DNA from: Actinomadura parmotrematis
Lineage (GTDB): Bacteria; Actinomycetota; Actinomycetes; Streptosporangiales; Streptosporangiaceae
Length of the DNA: 64,000 nucleotides
Direction of reading: 5' to 3'
Assembly: GCF_019458805.1 (NCBI RefSeq)
Contig: NZ_JAIBOA010000004.1
Location: 124,001 to 188,000 of the forward strand
The position numbers and the translations under genes were made by a program. Shown piece by piece: positions 35,070 through 44,969 of the stretch (positions within the stretch are counted from its first letter, which is position 1; the number at the start of each line of letters is the position of its first letter). Under the pieces are notes generated by a model. The model ran no database searches. It worked only from the letters and a program-made list of their open reading frames with translations, and was not told the DNA's origin.

Positions 35070-35461
35070 TCTCCCGCCTGCTCTACGACCTGGGCCGGGA
35101 ACTCGCCGACGGCGTGCACCTCCGCGGCGTGCTGCCCGTCCAGGAGGGCGGCGGGGCCGTCCGCCTGGTGGTCGCCCGCACGACGGCGGCGCTTCTCCGC
35201 GGCCTCGCCGCCCCGAACCCCGAGACGGAGCCCGCCCCGATCCTGCGGGGCTTCCTGCGACGCGGCGCCGACGATCTGCGCCTCTACCCGGACGCGGGCG
35301 CCGACCACGCCGTCATCGCCGCCGACGTCCGCGTCAGCGGCGCCGTGACGGCTCCCGGGGCGGCGTTACCCGCGCTGATCGAGGAGAGGGGGCGGCTGCG
35401 TCCCGACGACGGCGACCCTCACTGCGTCGCCGTCGCCGTCGCCGACCTGCGCGACCGGTGA
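35066..35461 (+). CDS. hypothetical protein, start uncertain (CTG?)
   Basis: The frame has strong coding third positions from about 35066 to its stop at 35461 (ISRLLYDLGRELADGVHLRG, then DDLRLYPDAGADHAVIAADV). It contains no ATG. A CTG at 35066 overlaps the stop of the preceding gene in a CTGA arrangement; a GTG at 35114 is the first canonical start. If CTG is used the product is 131 aa and coupled. It may also be a 5'-truncated gene. Confidence 0.5.
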   Translation: MISRLLYDLGRELADGVHLRGVLPVQEGGGAVRLVVARTTAALLRGLAAPNPETEPAPILRGFLRRGADDLRLYPDAGADHAVIAADVRVSGAVTAPGAALPALIEERGRLRPDDGDPHCVAVAVADLRDR

Positions 35462-35464
35462 CCC

Positions 35465-35977
35465 TCACGCCCGCTCGTCCGGCGCGAAGCCGTCCACGCG
35501 GAAGACGGGGCGGTCGGCCGCGATGTCCTCGAACCGGCTCAGCGGCGCGGACCTGTCGACGGGGAAGTGCGGACGCGCGCCCGGCGCTACGTCGAGGTAC
35601 CGCTTGAGGATCGGGGCGCGCCCGGCGGGGGGCACCTCGGTGAGCCGCACGTCCCACGAGCCGCCGTGGCGGACGCGCGCCTCGCCGCCCGCGGCCCGCA
35701 CGTTGCGGACCCAGTTGGCGTCCGCGCCGAGCATGGACACCGCGTACCAGGCGCCGTCGACGTCGGCCAGCACGATCGGGAACCTGATCGGCCGCCCGCT
35801 CGAACGCCCCCGGACCTCGAGCTCGACGTCACGCGAGCGCGCGAGGCGGCCCCCCGAGCGGTACCGGTTCGACCAGTACCGGTTGAGCAGCCGCGCGACG
35901 GCGTGCGGCCTGTCCCCGCGATAGATCCACCGCTTGACCCAGTGCAGCCCGCGCAGGCGCGAACGCCGCTCGCCCAT
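35465..35977 (-). CDS. deazaflavin (F420)-dependent nitroreductase-family protein
   Basis: This 170-aa protein resembles Ddn/FDOR-type proteins: VELEVRGRSSGRPIRFPIVL, then WYAVSMLGADANWVRNVRAA and ARVRHGGSWDVRLTEV. WVRN.RA is a typical segment of this split-barrel family. It probably reduces substrates with F420H2; the exact reaction is unknown. AGGAAGG lies eight bases before ATG 35977. It ends three bases from the convergent hypothetical gene. Confidence 0.83.
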   Translation of the reverse strand: MGERRSRLRGLHWVKRWIYRGDRPHAVARLLNRYWSNRYRSGGRLARSRDVELEVRGRSSGRPIRFPIVLADVDGAWYAVSMLGADANWVRNVRAAGGEARVRHGGSWDVRLTEVPPAGRAPILKRYLDVAPGARPHFPVDRSAPLSRFEDIAADRPVFRVDGFAPDERA

Positions 35978-35991
35978 CGGCTCGACCTTCC

Positions 35992-36261
35992 TCAACCGAG
36001 ACCGCGGTGAGCGGTCCACAAGCTTCCGGCGCGGTCGGCGGCGTCCGCGATCAGGGACGCCGGCTCGGGTTCGTCGGGGACGGGGAACGAGACGTAGCCG
36101 CCCCGGCCGCCACCGACGGGCCGGCCGTACGCCTTGGCGGCGAGGCTCCCGTCCGGGAGGAGCCGGACGTTGAGCGTCATGAGCGTGAACTCCTCCCCGC
36201 GCCGCGTGTCCGTCCAGCGGAGCGCCTCCGGGATCACGACATTGATCGCCAGAGCACTCAC
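35992..36261 (-). CDS. hypothetical protein
   Basis: This 89-aa protein opens SALAINVVIPEALRWTDTRR and continues TLMTLNVRLLPDGSLAAKAY, an all-beta-looking pattern with Gly-rich turns. It may start at GTG 36261 or GTG 36279; neither has a strong RBS. It ends 14 bp before the F420-type gene and may be cotranscribed. No family is recognised. Confidence 0.55.
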   Translation of the reverse strand: MSALAINVVIPEALRWTDTRRGEEFTLMTLNVRLLPDGSLAAKAYGRPVGGGRGGYVSFPVPDEPEPASLIADAADRAGSLWTAHRGLG

Positions 36262-36325
36262 TTCCGGTCCGCCGCCCACGCCCGGATGATCTCACGCCCC
36301 CCGGCCCCTTGGTGGCCCAACCAAG

Positions 36326-36427
36326 TGACCCCCTGGTCGCCCCTCGTTGACTTGCGGCGTGTTGGGCACTTTGAAGATCGAAAGCGCCCAACACGCCGCA
36401 AGTCAACGAGTGATGACCGAGGGGTCA
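36326..36427. repeat. large palindromic element, copy 2
   Basis: Perfect 25-bp arms (36343-36367 and 36386-36410) carry the core TTGCGGCGTGTTGGGC. An inner CTTT/AAAG stem closes over the 8-base loop GAAGATCG, and an outer stem TGACCCC/GGGGTCA joins 36326-36332 with 36421-36427. The left half from 36325 aligns without gaps to copy 1 over about 51 nt, sharing TGACC, GGTC, GTTGA, TGCGGCGTGTTG and GCACTTTG. It lies between two minus-strand genes. Confidence 0.9.
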
Positions 36428-36472
36428 TTACACGGACGGACGGCTCGCCGCCGCAGCGCCTGCGGAACGCGA

Positions 36473-36501
36473 ACGGCCCGGCCCCGCAGGGGCCGGGCCG
36501 T
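36473..36501 (-). terminator. terminator of the XRE-DUF397 operon
   Basis: A perfect 13-bp stem (half-site ACGGCCCGGCCCC) with loop GCA begins 14 bases after the DUF397 stop on the minus strand. It is a typical GC-rich terminator hairpin. Confidence 0.75.
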
Positions 36502-36514
36502 GCTTCTTGCCTGC

Positions 36515-36694
36515 TTAAAGCGCCTTCACGGTCTTGACCAGGGAAGCGAGGGAGGGGCGGTCAAGGGTCAGGTGGCCGGCGTTCGGGGCCTTGCTGTCGC
36601 GCAGGCCGGTGCCCTCGGAAAGGCGCGCCAGCTCGATGCAGTTCGTTCCTTCTGCCGACCGGCTGGACTTTCTCCATACAGGACCGCTGTTCAC
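36515..36694 (-). CDS. DUF397 small protein
   Basis: This 59-aa DUF397 protein has the family hallmarks WRKSSRSAEGTNCIELA, GLRDSKAP and a LTLDRPSLASLVKTV tail. In Streptomyces such proteins are coded beside XRE-DUF5753 regulators (WhiJ/AbaA-type loci) and influence development; their biochemical role is unknown. The GTG start overlaps the regulator stop (GTGA), with GGAG five bases before it. Confidence 0.9.
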   Translation of the reverse strand: MNSGPVWRKSSRSAEGTNCIELARLSEGTGLRDSKAPNAGHLTLDRPSLASLVKTVKAL

Positions 36695-37494
36695 AGGGAC
36701 TCCAACGTTTCTACGATCAGCTTCCGGCTGGAGTCTACGGGGAGAGCGAGCGCCCCGATGCGCTCGAACCTGAGGCGGAGTGCCTGCGCCTCGCTCTCTT
36801 CCGCCACGAGACGCCCCCCGGTCGGAGCCTCGACGAAACCGACCTCGCCCCCTTGGACCGAGATGACTTTGAACGTGCCGTCGAGGCCCTCGTGCGCTCC
36901 GGCCGTGCGAGGCATGATCCGGAGCGTCACGTTCGGCAACTCGGCCAGGGCGAGGAGATGGGCGAGTTGCTCTCGCCACACCTCCGCGCCGCCGATCGGC
37001 CACCACAGAACGGTCTCTGGCATGATCAACCACAGTTCGGGGCGCGGCGTGCGTTCCATGAGTTTCTGCCGGGTGAGCCGCTTGGCAAGGGCGCCCTCGA
37101 TGTCGTCGTTCCGTCCCGCGACCAGCATCGCCCTGGCGACCGACTCGGTCTGGAACAGCGCGGGAATGTACTGGCCGTTGAACATTCTGATCATGGAGGC
37201 GCGGGCCTCGAAGGCGAAGTAGGAAGCCTGCCGGTTCGGGTCATGGCCTAGCCGCGCGAACCACAGCGCGATCGTGAAGAATTTTCCGGTCCGCCATTCC
37301 CTGTCCAGCGTGGCCGCCTGTTTGTCGGTCAGCTTGGCCTCTCCGGATTCGAGTCTGGAAATCGTGGACCGGGAATGCTTGAGGATCTTGGCCAGGGCGT
37401 CTCCGGAGAGGCCGCGTTCTACTCGCTGAAATCGCAGGCTGTAGGCGATCCAGGCGTACATCGAGGAGCACGGGTCGGGGGGCTCGTTGGTCAC
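36691..37494 (-). CDS. XRE-family regulator with DUF5753
   Basis: This 267-aa regulator has an N-terminal HTH (about residues 15-70: LSGDALAKILKHSRSTISRL and ESGEAKLTDKQAATLDREW) followed by DUF5753 (FNGQYIPALFQTESVARAML, ERTPRPELWLIMPETVLWWP, PNVTLRIMPRTAGAHEGLDG). GTG 37494 is chosen for the GAGGTG upstream. It forms a WhiJ-like operon with DUF397, divergent from an RsbW-like ATPase. Base composition is less GC-rich than neighbouring genes, so the locus may be mobile. Confidence 0.9.
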   Translation of the reverse strand: MTNEPPDPCSSMYAWIAYSLRFQRVERGLSGDALAKILKHSRSTISRLESGEAKLTDKQAATLDREWRTGKFFTIALWFARLGHDPNRQASYFAFEARASMIRMFNGQYIPALFQTESVARAMLVAGRNDDIEGALAKRLTRQKLMERTPRPELWLIMPETVLWWPIGGAEVWREQLAHLLALAELPNVTLRIMPRTAGAHEGLDGTFKVISVQGGEVGFVEAPTGGRLVAEESEAQALRLRFERIGALALPVDSSRKLIVETLESL

Positions 37495-37609
37495 GGACAC
37501 CTCGCGTTGAAGATCGCAGGTTTTCCAGGACATGCGCGGGCTGGCGACAACAGTAATCCGCTGGGAGCAGTGTGTCACCAATCACAAGCAGAACGTGAGG
37601 GGTGATCGT

Positions 37610-38062
37610 GTGTCGAACGGGTGCAGGGCGGTGAAGCCGCCGGCGGCGGTCGGGGAGGCGAGCATGGTGATGTTGGAGGCGGTGGGGGAGGCGGTGAAGG
37701 TCGGGCGGGACTGGGTGGGCGACTGGGTGTGGAATCGGGGCGGCACCGAGGACTGCGCCTACACGGCCGCTGTGGTCGCGTCCGAGTTGGTCACCAACGC
37801 GGTGCAGCACGCGGGTGGCGCCGGGCGGGGGATCGCGGTTCGCGCGTACGTGTCCGAGGCCGGTCCCGTACTGGAGGTCATCGATCAGAGCAGCGAGGCG
37901 CCCGAGCCTCGGCCGTTCAGCCTCACGGCGCAATCGGGTCGGGGGCTCGCCATGCTCGCCATGCTGGTGGAGGCGTGGGGCTGGCACCCGCGCGTCTCCG
38001 GCGGCAAGTCCGTCTGGGCGGTGCTGCGGGTCGAGCCGGACTTGGAGGGGGTCACCGCGTAG
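37610..38062 (+). CDS. RsbW-like HATPase-domain protein
   Basis: This 150-aa single-domain ATP-binding protein of the anti-sigma/HATPase_c_2 type has ASELVTNAVQHAGGAGRGIA (N box) and LEVIDQSSEAPEPRP with SGRGLAMLAMLVEAWGW (G boxes). Proteins like this accompany XRE-DUF397 pairs in actinobacteria. The GTG at 37610 has GAGGGGTGA upstream. It is divergent from the regulator with a 115-bp shared promoter region, and its 3' end overlaps the convergent membrane-protein gene by 11 bp. Confidence 0.87.
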   Translation: MSNGCRAVKPPAAVGEASMVMLEAVGEAVKVGRDWVGDWVWNRGGTEDCAYTAAVVASELVTNAVQHAGGAGRGIAVRAYVSEAGPVLEVIDQSSEAPEPRPFSLTAQSGRGLAMLAMLVEAWGWHPRVSGGKSVWAVLRVEPDLEGVTA

Positions 38063-38681
38063 AGCGCGCGGGGGCGGCGTTCCTGATCGCGGCGTCGATG
38101 GCCTTGCTGTTCTGCACGAAGTCCCGGAAGCGGCTGATGGCGACCAGCCAGATCAGCGCCGCCGCGGCGCAGAAGACGGTCAGCGCCGCCGTGGCGGTGT
38201 GGTGGCGCAGGCTGTCCAGGACGTACAGCAGCACCATCACCGGGGAGGTCCCGCCGAACAGCAGCGTGACGTACCAGTCGGCGCGGATCGTCCGGCTGAT
38301 GCCGCAGGCGCCCGGCGGCGGGGCGTGGCGGTACAGGGCGCCGACGGAGGCGGTCCCGCCGGCCTCGACCTGCCGCAGGAACAGCTCCCAGCGCAGGGTG
38401 GGCCGGCCCGCGCCCTCCTCCAGGCGCGGCCCGAGTTCGATCGCCAGATAGGCGGCGATCTTGAAGGTGGACAGCGACTGGTCCATCCAGAGCAGCCAGA
38501 GGAAGCTGGAGATGATCGCGAGCCCGGCGAGCACGTGCGTGGACTCGCGGAGGACCGACAGGCCGGTGCCGAGTGCCGCCAGCTCCAGCGCGACGATCGC
38601 GTTCATCAGGCCGATCCGCGAGGTGATCTCCTGGCGGAGCCCGCCGATCTCCGCCGCGTCGATCTCCGCCGCTCCGGACAT
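38052..38681 (-). CDS. membrane protein, unknown family
   Basis: This 209-aa protein has about four hydrophobic segments: LMNAIVALELAALGTGLSVL, VLAGLAIISSFLWLLWM, VTLLFGGTSPVMVLLYVL and ATAALTVFCAAAALIWLVAI. A central loop of about 60 residues probably faces the cytoplasm. ATG 38681 has GGGAGG four bases upstream. It faces the HATPase gene but need not be functionally tied to it. Confidence 0.7.
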   Translation of the reverse strand: MSGAAEIDAAEIGGLRQEITSRIGLMNAIVALELAALGTGLSVLRESTHVLAGLAIISSFLWLLWMDQSLSTFKIAAYLAIELGPRLEEGAGRPTLRWELFLRQVEAGGTASVGALYRHAPPPGACGISRTIRADWYVTLLFGGTSPVMVLLYVLDSLRHHTATAALTVFCAAAALIWLVAISRFRDFVQNSKAIDAAIRNAAPARSTR

Positions 38682-39049
38682 GGCGCCTCCCGTGACGCGT
38701 CGCCGACCAGCCCCCCGGAATTCTGGGACGCCGGCAGGCCCGCCCCCGTTCCAGGGCGGACATAACGGACACGGTCCGGGAGCCGGAACCAGGTAACTTG
38801 ATGTCGAGATAAATCGGAGATAGCTTGACGTCAAGAGAAAACCTGCCGAAGTTAGGCGGCCCTGAGTCCCGGGCGACCGCGCGGCTGCGGCAGGATACGT
38901 AGGGATAAGCAGAGAGCAGTAACGCCCCGACCTACCAGCGGGGACGACCCCGGCGCCCGCCGGCCCGGGGCCGCATAACAGACAGTGAGCACCGATGCCG
39001 TGCAGTCATGTCCCGGACCGGACGCGCGGCGGTGACGGAGGAGGAGTCC
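38682..39049. other. intergenic region upstream of aconitase
   Basis: About 368 bp separate two divergent genes. It holds the palindrome pair and candidate promoter at 38794-38838. The rest is GC-rich with no gene I can support; a frame opening at 38995 runs into acnA out of frame and is rejected. Confidence 0.5.
38794..38838 (+). promoter_or_regulatory. candidate promoter overlapped by twin palindromes
   Basis: CTTGATGTCGAG (38797-38808) and the perfect palindrome CTTGACGTCAAG (38824-38835) are two copies of an 18-bp-type dyad, 27 bp apart. TTGATG (38798-38803) and TAGCTT (38821-38826) are 17 bp apart and could be -35/-10 boxes. The first dyad would cover the -35 and the second the -10 and start. 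The next plus-strand gene is acnA. MarR-like control is a guess from motif shape. Confidence 0.45.
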
Positions 39050-41821
<2,772 letters not shown>

Positions 41822-41837
41822 GCAGAACGCGATTTCC

Positions 41838-41879
41838 GAGGGCCGCTCCCTCCCGGGCATCCGGGAGAGAGCGGCCCTC
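41838..41879 (+). terminator. two-part hairpin terminator after acnA
   Basis: An outer 11-bp stem GAGGGCCGCTC/GAGCGGCCCTC encloses a 7-bp stem CTCCCGG/CCGGGAG with loop GCAT, separated by single unpaired bases. It starts 17 bases after the stop. It lies between convergent genes and may serve both. Confidence 0.8.
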
Positions 41880-41901
41880 TCCCGTTCCGGGACCGGCGCT
41901 C

Positions 41902-42573
41902 CTAGGGGCGCGGCACGGGCGCCGTCTCCATCAGCAGGAACCACTCGGGCAGGCGGCGGCGCAGCGGCTCGGGCCCGTCCAGGCGGAGGTCGCCCGAGCG
42001 GAGCGCGGCCGTCCAGCTCTGGTCGCCGCGCCAGACGCCGACCAGCGAGCGCAGCACGGCCGTCACGGTGACGGTGACCTCGTGGCCGGGGTCGAAGTCG
42101 CAGACGTCGGCGTCGTCGCGGTGGATGACCAGCCACCAGTCGCGGCTGCCCGCGGGCGCCTCGGGGAAGCGGAACCGCACCACCGTGCGCGCGGCCGGGA
42201 CGGCGCCGTGGTCGATGCGGCGGCGCATGTCCCACATCAGCAGCCGCGGGTCGAGGTCCCGGTCGCCCATCTCGCCGATCCAGCGGGTGCCCCAGACCGC
42301 CAGCGCCTCCACGACGGGACGCAGCTCGCGGCCGGGCTCGGTCAGCTCGTAGCAGACCTCGGTGCCGATCTCGCGCCGCTCCACCACGCCCGCCCGTACG
42401 AGCTGCTGGAGGCGCTTGGACAGCAGGGTGGGCGACATCCGCGGGACCCCGCGGCGCACCTCGTTGAAGTGGCGGCTGCCCGCCAGCAGCTCGCGGACGA
42501 TGAGCAGCGTCCAGCGCTCGTCCAGCAGCTCCATCGCCTTGGCCACCGGGCAGAACTGGTAGTACGACCCCAT
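41902..42573 (-). CDS. HxlR-family regulator with C-terminal SCP2-like domain
   Basis: This 223-aa protein has an N-terminal HxlR winged helix (CPVAKAMELLDERWTLLIVR, then SPTLLSKRLQQLVRAGVVER) with the typical Cys near the N-terminus (residue 8). The last 100 residues (VVRFRFPEAPAGSRDWWLVI, then GDQSWTAALRSGDLRLDG) resemble a sterol-carrier-like ligand domain. It is divergent from the methyltransferase gene at 42686. Confidence 0.87.
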   Translation of the reverse strand: MGSYYQFCPVAKAMELLDERWTLLIVRELLAGSRHFNEVRRGVPRMSPTLLSKRLQQLVRAGVVERREIGTEVCYELTEPGRELRPVVEALAVWGTRWIGEMGDRDLDPRLLMWDMRRRIDHGAVPAARTVVRFRFPEAPAGSRDWWLVIHRDDADVCDFDPGHEVTVTVTAVLRSLVGVWRGDQSWTAALRSGDLRLDGPEPLRRRLPEWFLLMETAPVPRP

Positions 42574-42685
42574 CCTCGAAGGCTAGGCCGCGCCTCCCCG
42601 CCCCGGCCAGTACAGATCCAGGACTAGGTGGCCGGTACCGGCGTTCCTACGCTCAGCGGTGTACGGGGAACGAGGGGAGAACGCC

Positions 42686-43510
42686 ATGGGCGAGCAGGAC
42701 CGGGACGACACCGTCCTGAAGGGCAGGCACCGCGCGATGTGGGCGTCGGGCGACTACGCGGCGGTGGCCGCCGAGGTCATCCCGGCGCTCGGGCCGGTGC
42801 TGGTGGAGGCGTGCGGGGTGCGCGCCGGGCAGCGGGTGCTGGACGTCGCGGCGGGGTCGGGCAACGCCGCGATCCCCGCGGCGCTCGCGGGCGCCGACGT
42901 GGTGGCGTCCGACCTCACGCCCGAGCTGCTGGAGATCGGCCGCGCGGACGCCGCCGCGCGCGGCGCCGAGCTGGAGTGGCGGACGGCCGACGCCGAGGCG
43001 CTGCCGTTCGGCGACGCCGCGTTCGACGTCGTGCTGTCGTGCGTCGGCGTCATGTTCGCGCCGCACCACCGCGAGGCCGCGGGCGAGCTCGTCCGGGTGT
43101 GCCGGCCGGGCGGGACGATCGGGCTGGTCAGCTGGACGCCCGAGGGGTTCATCGGGCAGATGTTCGCGGCGATGAAGCCCTACGCGCCGCCGCCCCCGCC
43201 CGGCGCGCAGCCGCCGCCGCTGTGGGGCGACCCCGGCCACGTCGCCGGGCTGCTCGGCGACCGCGTCGAGGAGCTGGCGGCCGTCCGGCGGACGGTGCGC
43301 ATCGACCGGTTCGGCAAGCCCGCGGAGTTCCGCGACTTCTTCAAGGAGCGCTACGGGCCGACCATCACCGCCTACCGCAACCTGGGCGGCGACCCCGAGC
43401 GGGCCGCCGCCCTGGACGAGGCGCTGGACGACCTGGCCCGCCGCCACGACCTCGGCGGCGGCGCCATGGAGTGGGAGTACCTGCTGGTCACCGCCCGCAA
43501 GCGCGGCTGA
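42686..43510 (+). CDS. SAM-dependent class I methyltransferase
   Basis: This 274-aa methyltransferase of the UbiE/COQ5-like type has motif I VLDVAAGSGNAAIPAAL, acidic residue VVASDLTPELLEIGR, motif II DAAFDVVLSCVGVMFAP and RPGGTIGLVSWTPEGF. The substrate is unknown; similar actinobacterial proteins sit beside regulators like the divergent HxlR. GGGGAG precedes ATG 42686. Confidence 0.87.
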   Translation: MGEQDRDDTVLKGRHRAMWASGDYAAVAAEVIPALGPVLVEACGVRAGQRVLDVAAGSGNAAIPAALAGADVVASDLTPELLEIGRADAAARGAELEWRTADAEALPFGDAAFDVVLSCVGVMFAPHHREAAGELVRVCRPGGTIGLVSWTPEGFIGQMFAAMKPYAPPPPPGAQPPPLWGDPGHVAGLLGDRVEELAAVRRTVRIDRFGKPAEFRDFFKERYGPTITAYRNLGGDPERAAALDEALDDLARRHDLGGGAMEWEYLLVTARKRG

Positions 43511-43522
43511 CCGGAGCCGGGG

Positions 43523-44239
43523 TCACGGCGCGAAGCCGCCGTTCACCGGGATGACGGCGCCGGTCACGTAGCCGTTCTCCAGGGTCAGCACGACGGCCCC
43601 GGCGACCTCCTCGGCGGTGCCCACGCGGCCGGCCGGAAGGCCGGCCGCGTACTCGGCGAACAGGGCCTCGCGCTGCGCGGCCGGCACCGCGTCCCACCAG
43701 GGCGTCGCGATGACGCCCGGCGACACCGCGTTCACCCGGCGCGGCGCGAGCTCGGCCGCGAGCGGCCCGACCATCGCCTCCAGCGCCCCGTTGATGGCGG
43801 CGAGGCCGCTCGTGCCGGGCATCGCGGCCCGCGCGGACGAGGCGGTCAGGAAGGTGACCGCGGCGTCCTCGGTCAGATGCGGCAGCGCCGCTTGCAGGAT
43901 CCGCAGGTGCAGCCAGAACTTGCCCTCGAACCCGGCGCGCAGGTCGGCGAGGTCCAGGTCGGCGATCGGGCCGCCGCCCGAGCCGCCGCTGAGGGCGAGG
44001 ACCAGCGCGTCGTAGGCGGTGCCCTCGGCGAAGAACGCGGCGAGCGCGCCCTCGTCGGCGGCGTCCACCCGGCGGGCGGTGGCCTTGCCCTCGATCCCGG
44101 CGGCGGTCGCCGCGAGGCGCGCCTCGTCGCGGCCGGTGAGCACGACCTCGGCGCCGCGCGCGGCGGCGAGCGCGGCGGTGGCCGCGCCGATCCCCGAGCT
44201 GCCGCCCATGACCAGCACCCGGCGTCCGTCCAGCGTCAT
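43523..44239 (-). CDS. SDR-family oxidoreductase under TetR control
   Basis: This 238-aa SDR has the cofactor motif VMGGSSGIGAATAALAAARG. The usual catalytic Tyr-x-x-x-Lys is not present in the expected place: after the Ser block FLTASSARAAMPG, the segment GLAAINGALEAMVGPLAAEL has Ile-Asn-Gly where YxxxK is common, so activity may be altered. The C-terminus VTGAVIPVNGGF is canonical. GGGAGG lies seven bases before ATG 44239. The divergent TetR operator lies just upstream. Confidence 0.82.
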   Translation of the reverse strand: MTLDGRRVLVMGGSSGIGAATAALAAARGAEVVLTGRDEARLAATAAGIEGKATARRVDAADEGALAAFFAEGTAYDALVLALSGGSGGGPIADLDLADLRAGFEGKFWLHLRILQAALPHLTEDAAVTFLTASSARAAMPGTSGLAAINGALEAMVGPLAAELAPRRVNAVSPGVIATPWWDAVPAAQREALFAEYAAGLPAGRVGTAEEVAGAVVLTLENGYVTGAVIPVNGGFAP

Positions 44240-44253
44240 GATGACGCCTCCCT

Positions 44254-44278
44254 TTGTCGAGACTTGATGTCTCGACAA
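44254..44278. promoter_or_regulatory. TetR operator between SDR and tetR
   Basis: TTGTCGAGAC and GTCTCGACAA form a perfect 10-bp inverted repeat with a 5-base spacer (TTGAT), between divergent starts at 44239 and 44325. This is the shape and position expected of an autoregulatory TetR site. Confidence 0.78.
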
Positions 44279-44324
44279 GTATTTGCCGAGACCGCCGGTT
44301 TCGTCAAGCCGGTAGGGTGGGACC

Positions 44325-44909
44325 ATGCAGAGCGAGGAGGACGGGCGCCGCGCGCACACCGGGCGCCGCCGCAACGAGGCCGCGCGGCGGGCCATCCTGG
44401 ACGTCGCGGTCGAGCTGCTCGGCCGGTCCGGCGGCGAGCCCGTCACGATCGACACCATCGCCGCGGCCGCCGGCGTCGGCAAGCAGACGATCTACCGCTG
44501 GTGGCCGTCCAAGGGCGCCGTCCTGCTGGAGGCCCTCGCCGAGCGGGCGGACGGCGACATCCCGCTGCCCGACACCGGCACGCTGGAGGGCGACCTCACC
44601 GCGTTCGTCACCGCCACCTTCGCGGTGAGCGGCCACCCGAGGACGGCGGCGGTGCTGCGCGGCACCATGGCCGAGGCGCAGCGCGACCCGTCCGCCGGCG
44701 AGCGGATGCGCGCCTTCATCGCCGTCCGCCGCGCCACCCTGCGCACCCTGTTCGACCGCGCCGACCTGCGGCCCGGCACCGACGTCGACCTGCTCGTCGA
44801 CCAGATCTACGGGGTGCTCTGGTACCGCATCCTCGTCGGCCACGCCCCGCTGGACGCCCGCGCCGCCGCCGCGCTCGCCCGCACCGTCGCCGCCGCCGCG
44901 CAGGAGTGA
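44325..44909 (+). CDS. TetR-family regulator of the divergent SDR
   Basis: This 194-aa protein has an HTH (LGRSGGEPVTIDTIAAAAGV, then GKQTIYRWWPSKGAVLLEAL) and a TetR_C_11-like C-terminal domain with VDLLVDQIYGVLWYRILVGH. The palindrome at 44254-44278 is its likely operator. The aldo-keto reductase 60 bp downstream could be in the same transcript. Confidence 0.9.
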   Translation: MQSEEDGRRAHTGRRRNEAARRAILDVAVELLGRSGGEPVTIDTIAAAAGVGKQTIYRWWPSKGAVLLEALAERADGDIPLPDTGTLEGDLTAFVTATFAVSGHPRTAAVLRGTMAEAQRDPSAGERMRAFIAVRRATLRTLFDRADLRPGTDVDLLVDQIYGVLWYRILVGHAPLDARAAAALARTVAAAAQE

Positions 44910-44969
44910 CGCGCCGGCGGGCGGGGAGGACACGGAATACCGGCACCGTTCCCGACCTTGCGAAAGAAC

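Noticed and set aside
36347..37222. ORF starting in palindromic copy 2 and running antisense to DUF397 and the XRE gene
   Set aside because: The start lies in the inverted repeat and the rest is antisense to well-supported genes.
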